Part shown: positions 36,426 through 41,659 of the stretch, in pieces
Layout: every line of letters begins with the position of its first letter
How positions within the stretch are numbered: position 1 is the stretch's first letter
Assembly (NCBI GenBank): GCA_035605155.1
Contig: DATNHC010000002.1
Span: forward strand, 1-41,659
DNA length: 41,659 bases
Source: VRUE01 sp035605155
GTDB lineage: Bacteria; Actinomycetota; Thermoleophilia; Solirubrobacterales; 70-9
Direction of reading: 5' to 3'
Made by a program: the position numbers and the translations under genes
The notes under the pieces: model-generated
Told to the model about the DNA's origin: nothing
Seen by the model: only the letters and a program-made list of their open reading frames with translations
Databases searched by the model: none

Positions 36426-36724
36426 ATCCGGCGTGGCATACAGCCAGCCCGGCGCGTGCAACGCCTTCGCTAATCCCACGCTCACGCTGAACTTCAACGT
36501 CGACGGTCGGGGCGACGACGTTGTCGTCGTCTCTGGCATCCGGAACGTTTGGCTCAGACGTACCGTCCGCGGACGTCGGCTCACGCGCCTCGACGGACAC
36601 TGAAGGCTCGATACGCCTGGGGGTCGGACCATCAGGATGTCAGCGATAGCGCGTCAGCCTTGACCTGAGCGACCGGATTCGCTTGTCGGCGGGGGCGTTC
36701 CGTCCCTTCGACGAGGGCCTCGCG
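36426..36724. other. Gap of 299 bp, possible gene remnant
   Basis: No complete gene is seen. On the plus strand a frame without a good start (about 36430-36603) reads GVAYSQPGACNAFANPTLTL, then NFNVDGRGDDVVVVSGIRN and ends with TGA at 36601-36603. It looks like the C-terminal end of a protein that has lost its 5' part. A short palindrome GACGAC-GTT-GTCGTC lies inside it. No terminator with a T-run is seen for either neighbour. Confidence 0.3.
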
Positions 36725-37642
36725 TCAACCGACTTTGAATCGGGCACGCCACTCGTCGCGGTCGAAGTTGGCCGGCTCGGTCTCGGCCAGGAAGCTCTCG
36801 AGCACGGCGATGAAGTGGCCGGGCTGCTCGATCTGCGGCATGTGGCCGGCATCGTCAAAGATCTCGAGGCGGCTGCCGGGCAGCGCGCGGTGCGCGTCTT
36901 CCCCGTGGCGGGCGGGAATGATCGGGTCGCGCGCGCCCCAGGCAATCAGCAGGGGCACCTCCTCGGCGAGGTAGAGCCGGTCGGCCGCCGCGATGCGCTG
37001 GCCCTCGGTATCGACCACCGAGCGCAGCGTCGCAAGGAAGGCCTTGCGCCGCCGCGGCTCGGCCAGCGAGGCATAGCCCCGGGCGACCTCGGCGACGTCG
37101 GCCCCTGGCTTCATGCCGATCGCCGAGAGCCCGCGTCCGATCGCACCCCCGATGCGCTGACCGGCGCTTGCTGTCGCCCCGATGAAGAGATCGGCGCCGG
37201 GGAGCGCCGCGGCGCGCAGGATCGGGCTTACCTCCGGGCCCAGGCCGCCGCTGGAGACGAGCACAAGGCGCTCGACCATCTCGGGGAACTGGTAGGCGAA
37301 CTGCATCGCGATTCCGCCGCCCAGCGAGTGACCGACAAGCGTCGCCCTGTCATGCCCCAGCACCAGCAGCAGGTCACGCAGCCCGGCGGCGAGGCTGCCG
37401 AGCGAGTAGTCGCCCGGCCCGCCGGGCGAAAGACCGTGCCCCGGAAGGTCCGGCGCGATCGCCGTGTGGCGCTGGGCGAGCGGCTCGATCACGCACCGCC
37501 AGTTCTCCGAGCTGCCGGCCATGCCGTGGACCAACAGCAGGACCGGCCCAGTGCCGCCGCCCAGGTAGCCGACCTCGCGGCCGTGCAGCTCTGCCGTCCT
37601 GAAGCTCACCTCGGCCGGATTAGCCGTTGCACGTTGGGCCAC
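36725..37642 (-). CDS. Alpha/beta-fold hydrolase
   Basis: A 305-residue hydrolase. The oxyanion segment LLLVHGMAGSSENW is at about 36-49, the nucleophile elbow VGHSLGGG gives S106, the acid is probably Asp in WGARDPIIP and the His is in DDAGHMPQIE. GTG 37642 is preferred: the open frame extends further, but its upstream part overlaps the divergent gene and has no family similarity. A TACGGT -10-like box ends 6 nt before the GTG. No signal peptide is seen. The substrate is unknown; the closest class is the epoxide hydrolase/haloperoxidase-like group. Confidence 0.87.
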   Translation of the reverse strand: MAQRATANPAEVSFRTAELHGREVGYLGGGTGPVLLLVHGMAGSSENWRCVIEPLAQRHTAIAPDLPGHGLSPGGPGDYSLGSLAAGLRDLLLVLGHDRATLVGHSLGGGIAMQFAYQFPEMVERLVLVSSGGLGPEVSPILRAAALPGADLFIGATASAGQRIGGAIGRGLSAIGMKPGADVAEVARGYASLAEPRRRKAFLATLRSVVDTEGQRIAAADRLYLAEEVPLLIAWGARDPIIPARHGEDAHRALPGSRLEIFDDAGHMPQIEQPGHFIAVLESFLAETEPANFDRDEWRARFKVG

Positions 37643-37719
37643 GATCGAACCGTACCTACCCGTTGGCCTGTGCCTGCAAGCCGGCGAATCCGCTGCGACT
37701 TCCAATACTGTCGCGGCCG

Positions 37720-38430
37720 ATGGCCGACGAGAGCAAGACCCGCCCGCCGCGGGGAGCATTGGTCGTGATCGCGGTCGGGCTACTCGCCACCGTTGCGGCA
37801 GCGCTGTTGAGCACCGACAAGCCGATCGGGGCGGCGACGCTCGAATGGGTCGAAGAAAGCAAGATGCCCGACTCTCAAGCGGCGGCGATCCCAAGTGGCG
37901 GGCAGATGCAGCTCAGTGACGGACTGATCCGGGCGACCGAACCGAACGTCAGCGACTACACGCTCTACCAGACCTCCGCCCTGCTGAAGATCGATGCCGG
38001 GTCGGCGGTCGGGTCGGGCCGCGTGCGCTGCTCGATCCGGGTGCCGAAACGGACGATCGTCGCCAAGACGCACAGCAGCCGCGCCTCCTACCCACGCTCA
38101 AGCGAGGAGCTCGCCGAGCAGGAGGCCCCCGAAAGCCCATTGGTCGAGTTCAGCTCGCACAGCACTGATCTGGCCTCCGTGGAACTTGGCGATGTCCTCG
38201 GCAAGCGCTACACGGCCGTGTCCGGCATCGTCGTCGAGTGGGCCCCCTTCCGCATCGGCCAGCAGGTCTGGCAGTGGGGCCTGCCCAGGGGCCGCCCAAA
38301 GGAGGACCTGACGCTGCCCTTCGCCTCGATCTGGCGCACCACCACCTCACCAGCCGCCAAGATCGCCTGCACGATCGAGACCGCCGCCGGCACCTCCACC
38401 ATCCGCACCGCAGGCTCGCTGTCCCGCTAA
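37720..38430 (+). CDS. Unknown membrane-anchored protein
   Basis: A 236-residue protein, not recognised. A short basic N-terminus (MADESKTRPPRG) is followed by one hydrophobic segment (about 13-32: ALVVIAVGLLATVAAAL), which is either a signal anchor or an uncleaved signal, so the rest is probably outside the membrane. The outer part has several beta-like stretches (YTLYQTSALLKIDAGSAVGS, RVRCSIRVPKRTIVAKT, YTAVSGIVVEWAPF) and two cysteines that could form a disulfide. ATG 37720 is chosen because it directly precedes the anchor and follows a -10-like AATACT (37704-37709). It is divergent from the hydrolase gene. Element A2 starts at the base after its stop codon. Confidence 0.75.
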   Translation: MADESKTRPPRGALVVIAVGLLATVAAALLSTDKPIGAATLEWVEESKMPDSQAAAIPSGGQMQLSDGLIRATEPNVSDYTLYQTSALLKIDAGSAVGSGRVRCSIRVPKRTIVAKTHSSRASYPRSSEELAEQEAPESPLVEFSSHSTDLASVELGDVLGKRYTAVSGIVVEWAPFRIGQQVWQWGLPRGRPKEDLTLPFASIWRTTTSPAAKIACTIETAAGTSTIRTAGSLSR

Positions 38431-38546
38431 GAGCCGATTCCGGCAGGGGTGGAGCGTCTTGTACTTTTTCGCGGGCGCTCGCCCGCGGCGCCAGCCATCC
38501 AACGATCCTCGACAAAGTTAAGCGGAACCCCTGCCGGAATCGGCTC
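38431..38546. repeat. Palindromic element family A, copy A2 (116 bp)
   Basis: GAGCCGATTCCGGCAGGGGT (38431-38450) and its exact reverse complement (38527-38546) enclose a core nearly identical to that of A1 in three blocks: CGTCTTGTACTTTTTCG (38455-38471), GGCGCCAGCC and AAAGTTAAG. An inner hairpin CGCGGGCG-CT-CGCCCGCG occupies the place of the weaker CGCC/GGCG stem of A1. The element exactly fills the convergent gap: it begins after the TAA of the plus-strand gene, and its last two bases are part of the TGA of the minus-strand gene. Confidence 0.85.
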
Positions 38547-39342
38547 AGGGCGCAACGAGCAGCTCGGGCCCTTCCTCGCTGCCTTTGCCTACCTTGTTCA
38601 GCTTCGGGTTGGCGGGGGCGCTGTCCATGCGCGAGGCCGGTAGCGGTGCGCACATCGCCACCGCGTCCTCGAGCTCGAGGTCGGGGCGCAGCCATGCCGC
38701 CTCGGCCTCGGCGCTGGGCAGGATCGTCGGCATCCGGTCGTGAACCTTGGCCACCAGCTCGTTGGGGGTCGTGGTGACGATCGTGCAGCTGTAGAGCCAG
38801 CCGTCGTCGTAGCCGCGATCGTCGGGGTCCTCCCACTCCTTGCGGGTGCAGATGCCGGCGAAGGCGAAGGTCTCGCCGCCGTCGACCGTGAAGCGCCAGG
38901 GCTGGCGAGGCTGCTTGGGATCCTCGGCCACCATCCACTCGTAGAAGCCGTCGGCGACGATCAGGCAGCGGTGGCGGAACTTGCCGATTAGCGGCGCGTA
39001 GGCACGGCTCGAAGTCAGGTTCTCGGCCTTGGCGTTGATCATCCGGTAGCCGACCTTGAGGTCCTTCGCCCAGCGTGGCACGAGGCCCCAGCGCATCAGC
39101 CGCGCCTCGCGCTCCCCCGCGGCGGCCTCCTCCGGGTCGGGCGAGGAACGCACCGTCAGCACCTCCTGGGTCGGCGCCACGTTGTAGCGACCGAGGGCGC
39201 CTTCGAGCTTCTTCGCCCGCTCGGCGGTCGGCGGCGGGGCGTTGCCGCCCGCGTTGCGCTCCAACGCCTTCTCCAGCTCGACCTGGAAGTGGTCGGCGAT
39301 CTTCTTCGTGTCCTTGGCCGTGACCGTGAAGCGCCCGCACAT
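38545..39342 (-). CDS. SRAP-family abasic-site protein (YedK/HMCES-like)
   Basis: A 265-residue SOS-response-associated peptidase homologue that covalently binds abasic sites in single-stranded DNA through its N-terminal cysteine. C2 follows the start Met (MCGRF). The family motifs YNVAPTQEV, MRWGLVPRW, INAKAENL, GFYEW and HDRMPTILP are present and in order. It is somewhat longer than E. coli YedK (222 residues) because of an insert at about 25-50 and a C-terminal extension. Element A2 touches its stop codon. Confidence 0.93.
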   Translation of the reverse strand: MCGRFTVTAKDTKKIADHFQVELEKALERNAGGNAPPPTAERAKKLEGALGRYNVAPTQEVLTVRSSPDPEEAAAGEREARLMRWGLVPRWAKDLKVGYRMINAKAENLTSSRAYAPLIGKFRHRCLIVADGFYEWMVAEDPKQPRQPWRFTVDGGETFAFAGICTRKEWEDPDDRGYDDGWLYSCTIVTTTPNELVAKVHDRMPTILPSAEAEAAWLRPDLELEDAVAMCAPLPASRMDSAPANPKLNKVGKGSEEGPELLVAP

Positions 39343-39343
39343 C

Positions 39344-40336
39344 TCAGACTGCCAGCCTTTCAGGCCTGGCCTGCGGGTTGCTCCGGTACCACTCGAGCGT
39401 GCGGGCCAGGCCGTCGGCCAGCTCGACCTGCGGGCGCCAGCCGGTCAGCTCGCGCAGCTTGGTCGAGTCGACGTACTGGCGGTCGATCTCACCATCGGGG
39501 GTTCCGTCGCCGAGATACTCGGGCTCGACCCCCGTGCCCGCCGCGATCAGGTCGACCACCTCGCGAACCGCGTGGGGCCGCTCGCCGCCGGCGTTGAAGG
39601 CCTCTCCCCGGGCGCCGTCACCATCCAGCGTGGCGGCGATCGCCAGGTAGGCGGAAACGGCGTCGTCGACGTGAAGGAAGTCGCGCTCGGGGCTGCCATC
39701 GGAGCGGATCTGCGGAGGGCGGCCGTCGAGCACGGCGATGACGGTCTCCGGGATCAGGCGGGAGAAGTTGAGGTCGCCGCCACCGTAGACGTTGGCGAAG
39801 CGGGTGACGGCGAGTGGCACCCGATAGGCGTGGGCATAGCTGCGGGCGATGATGTCGGCTGCCGCCTTGCTGGCGTCGTAGGGATTGGCCGCGCGCAGCG
39901 GGAAGTCCTCGCGGTAGGGCAGCTCCGGGCTCGACCCGTAGGCCTTGTCCGAAGAGGCGAAGACGACCCGCGCGACCCCGTGCTCGCGGCACGCTTCGAA
40001 GACGTTCCAGGCCCCGCGCACGTTGATCTCCAAGGTCTCGCGCGGGGCCTCACGGGCGACGCCGACGATCGTCTGCGCGGCCAGGTGGAAGACCGAGTCG
40101 CAGCCCGTGACTGCAGCCGATACGGCCTCAGCGTCCCGCAAGTCTCCCTCTGCCAGCTCGACCTCACCCCGCAAACCGAGCAGGTCAAGACTGGAACGCC
40201 GTGGTCCCCCCACGTCGGCGAGGCGCGGCTCAGGCCGGTCGAGCACCCGCACCTCGTTGCCGCGGGCGAGCAGCTCCCGCACCAGGTGCGAAGCGACGAA
40301 CCCGTGCGCCCCAGTCGCCAAGACACGGCCACTCAT
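39344..40336 (-). CDS. rfbG: NAD-dependent sugar dehydratase/epimerase, probably CDP-glucose 4,6-dehydratase
   Basis: A 330-residue extended short-chain dehydrogenase. The NAD-binding loop is TGAHGFVASHL. The catalytic set is S129-D130-K131 (FASSDKAYG) and Y153/K157 (NPYDASK); an S/T-D-K triad is typical of CDP-glucose 4,6-dehydratases, while epimerases differ here. The gene directly follows the gene for glucose-1-phosphate cytidylyltransferase, the enzyme that makes CDP-glucose. The product would be CDP-4-keto-6-deoxyglucose for surface 3,6-dideoxy or 6-deoxy sugars. The N-terminus differs from classical RfbG (GHTGFKGSWL), so the assignment rests on context and triad. AAAGGGG before ATG 40336 comes from the edge of element C3. 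Confidence 0.7.
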   Translation of the reverse strand: MSGRVLATGAHGFVASHLVRELLARGNEVRVLDRPEPRLADVGGPRRSSLDLLGLRGEVELAEGDLRDAEAVSAAVTGCDSVFHLAAQTIVGVAREAPRETLEINVRGAWNVFEACREHGVARVVFASSDKAYGSSPELPYREDFPLRAANPYDASKAAADIIARSYAHAYRVPLAVTRFANVYGGGDLNFSRLIPETVIAVLDGRPPQIRSDGSPERDFLHVDDAVSAYLAIAATLDGDGARGEAFNAGGERPHAVREVVDLIAAGTGVEPEYLGDGTPDGEIDRQYVDSTKLRELTGWRPQVELADGLARTLEWYRSNPQARPERLAV

Positions 40337-40348
40337 CGTCCGACCCCT

Positions 40349-40395
40349 TTCCGGTGCGCTTTATATGGGCATAGACCACAAAAGGCGCACCGGAA
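40349..40395. repeat. Palindromic element family C, copy C3 (47 bp)
   Basis: TTCCGGTGCGC and GCGCACCGGAA form a perfect 11-bp outer stem around TTTATATGGGCATAGACC and AAAAG. The left arm and interior are the same as in C1. On the minus strand, the stop codon of rfbF is 2 bp upstream, and the Shine-Dalgarno sequence of the next gene begins at its terminal CCGGAA. Confidence 0.85.
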
Positions 40396-40397
40396 GC

Positions 40398-41132
40398 TCA
40401 TCGGGCCGCTGCTCCGCTCGCGATCCAGATGGGCCAGGGCGCGTTGCCTGAGGACCAGAGGTCGTTGAGCTCGACCGCGTCCTTGTAGGTGTCCATGCAG
40501 TCCCAGAAGCCCTCGTGACGGTGTGCGTTGAGCTCACCGTCGGCGGCCAGGCGCTGCAGCGGCTCGCGCTCGAGCACGCTGGTCTCCTCCAGGTAGCGAA
40601 GGGCGCCCGGCTCGAAGCAGAAGAAGCCGCCGTTGATCCAGTGCTCGCTGCGTGGCTTCTCGACGAAGCCCTCGACGCGATCGTCCGCCCCCAGCTCGGC
40701 CACGCCCCATTGCAGATGCGGCTGCACGACGGTCACCGTGGCAAGGACCTCACGGGCGCGGTGGGACTCGAGCAGGGCATCGAGATCGACGTCGGCGACG
40801 CCGTCGGCATAGGTGGCGCAGAAGGTCTCCGCTTCCAACCGCTCGCCAAGCCGGGCGATGCGACCGCCGGTCGGCGTCTCCGGGCCGGTGTCGAAACACT
40901 CGACCTCGATGCCTCCTGGCCAGTCCTCCTCGGTGACGAACTCCTCGACCATCTCCCCCAAATAACCTGTGGCCAGGAGGAAGCGCTCGAAGCCCTGCGC
41001 CGCATAGATGCCGATCACGTGCCAGAGGATCGGCCGCCCACCAATCTCGACCAGCGCCTTGGGCACCGACTCGGTCCGCTCCCGCAGCCTGGTCCCACGC
41101 CCACCACAGAGAATCGCCACTGGAGGCTTCAT
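40398..41132 (-). CDS. rfbF: Glucose-1-phosphate cytidylyltransferase
   Basis: A 244-residue nucleotidyltransferase that makes CDP-glucose from CTP and glucose 1-phosphate. The motif ILCGGRGTRLRE at the N-terminus, the EIGGRPILWHVIGIY segment, TPTGGRIARL, YADGVADVDL, WINGGFFCFEP and GFWDCMDTYKDAVELNDLW match RfbF closely. It forms a two-gene pathway unit with the following dehydratase. Downstream sugar genes are not in the window. Confidence 0.92.
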   Translation of the reverse strand: MKPPVAILCGGRGTRLRERTESVPKALVEIGGRPILWHVIGIYAAQGFERFLLATGYLGEMVEEFVTEEDWPGGIEVECFDTGPETPTGGRIARLGERLEAETFCATYADGVADVDLDALLESHRAREVLATVTVVQPHLQWGVAELGADDRVEGFVEKPRSEHWINGGFFCFEPGALRYLEETSVLEREPLQRLAADGELNAHRHEGFWDCMDTYKDAVELNDLWSSGNAPWPIWIASGAAAR

Positions 41133-41145
41133 CGAGTGATGCTTT

Positions 41146-41162
41146 TGACCCCTATAGGGTCA
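41146..41162. promoter_or_regulatory. Palindrome upstream of rfbF
   Basis: TGACCC-CTATA-GGGTCA in the 49-bp gap between cysO and rfbF. It may be an operator, or a weak 3' hairpin for the thrC-cysO transcript. No T-run follows on the minus strand. Confidence 0.4.
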
Positions 41163-41181
41163 TCAACCCGTCGCTCGGCAG

Positions 41182-41454
41182 TCAGCCACCGGCGACGGCG
41201 GGGAGGATCGTCACCTCGGCGCCGTCGTCGATCTGCGTCTGCAGGCCCTCTTGGAAGCGGATGTCCTCACCGCTGACGTAGACGTTGACGAACCGCCGCA
41301 GATCGCCGTCCTGGGTGATCCGCTCGCGCAAACCCCCGTGCGCCTCGAAGACCGCGTCGAGCACCTCGCCGACGGTCGAGCCTGAGACCTCGAGCTCGGC
41401 CTCTCCCCCGGTCGCCGCACGCAGCTGGGTCGGAATCTTCACGGTGACTGACAT
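41182..41454 (-). CDS. cysO: MoaD/ThiS-family sulfur carrier, CysO type
   Basis: A 90-residue ubiquitin-fold sulfur carrier ending in Gly-Gly (VTILPAVAGG), the site of thiocarboxylate formation. RRFVNVYVSGEDIRFQEGL and the ILPAVAGG ending closely resemble mycobacterial CysO, which donates sulfur to O-phosphoserine-derived intermediates in a cysteine pathway with CysM and Mec. Those partners are not in the window. The ATG overlaps the stop of the threonine synthase gene (TGATG). The carrier could also serve another sulfur pathway. Confidence 0.88.
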   Translation of the reverse strand: MSVTVKIPTQLRAATGGEAELEVSGSTVGEVLDAVFEAHGGLRERITQDGDLRRFVNVYVSGEDIRFQEGLQTQIDDGAEVTILPAVAGG

Positions 41455-41659
41455 CAGACGGCTACCTCCTGGCGGAACTCGGCCTCGAAGCTCTCGAGGA
41501 CGGGGTCGATCTCGTGCATCTGGAACCTATCGCGCGTCGCGTCGAGCGTCTTCAACCCCTCGCCGGTGATGTAGACGACGACCCGCTCGCCGGCGCCGAT
41601 GTCGCCGCGCTCGGCCAGTTTGGCCAGCACGCCGATCGTCACCCCCCCGGCGGTCTCGG
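41454..41659 (-). CDS. thrC: Threonine synthase (C-terminal part, runs off the window)
   Basis: Only the last 68 or so residues are present. ETAGGVTIGVLAKLAERGDI followed by GERVVVYITGEGLKTLDATRD is the C-terminal signature of PLP-dependent threonine synthases of the actinobacterial type. The frame is open at the right edge. Overlap with cysO suggests one transcript. Confidence 0.82.
   Translation of the reverse strand, partial: ETAGGVTIGVLAKLAERGDIGAGERVVVYITGEGLKTLDATRDRFQMHEIDPVLESFEAEFRQEVAV

Overview
The window is a 41.7 kb piece of a very GC-rich bacterial chromosome. The actinobacterial-type integration host factor (mihF), a CysO-type sulfur carrier beside threonine synthase, a PyrK-PyrD fusion and a Cys-rich tail C-terminal motif on a secreted protein point to an actinobacterium, most likely class Thermoleophilia (Solirubrobacterales or a relative). 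This is inferred from gene content, not from a database search. Nearly all genes are core housekeeping genes and most lie on the minus strand. There is no rRNA, CRISPR array, transposase or integrase.

Layout from left to right. 1-1165: start of ftsK (minus, runs off the edge). 1369-3593: OmpR-type response regulator and histidine kinase (plus). 3857-19180: a long minus-strand run which, read in its own direction, is rimP-nusA-infB-rbfA-nrnA-truB-ribF-rpsO, then two redox genes (peroxiredoxin and a short DsbA-like protein), then pnp, an M16 peptidase, dapB, dapA and RNase J. 19418-21872: mihF-gmk-rpoZ-coaBC (minus). 21961-30959: a complete pyrimidine operon pyrR-pyrB-pyrC-carA-carB-pyrKD (minus) with a PyrR-binding-loop match directly upstream of pyrR. 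31012-34015: a single-chain MmeI-like restriction-modification protein and a small coiled-coil protein. 34098-35208: RNase Z divergent from tRNA-Arg(CCG). 35307-38430: an accessory stretch with a secreted trypsin homologue whose catalytic Ser is Asp, an alpha/beta hydrolase and an unknown membrane-anchored protein. 38545-41659: an SRAP/YedK protein, a CDP-glucose pathway pair (RfbF and an RfbG-like dehydratase), cysO and the end of threonine synthase.

The most unusual content is not genic. At least three, probably four, families of short palindromic elements (about 45-117 bp) are scattered through the window, mostly at gene junctions. Family A has two copies with a conserved core inside completely different but fully self-complementary 20-21 bp stems. 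Family B has four copies with conserved ends and compensated inner stems; two of them are read in frame, as the linker of the PyrK-PyrD fusion and inside the acidic tail of NusA. Family C has three copies, all between co-directional operon genes, where it touches the upstream stop codon or supplies the Shine-Dalgarno sequence. Family D (less certain) brackets the truncated dsbA-like gene. Other regulatory signals include an intrinsic terminator between the rimP-nusA promoter and rimP, tandem 11-bp repeats of OmpR/PhoB type after the kinase gene, and several promoters whose -10 box ends 5-10 nt before the start codon, suggesting leaderless mRNAs.
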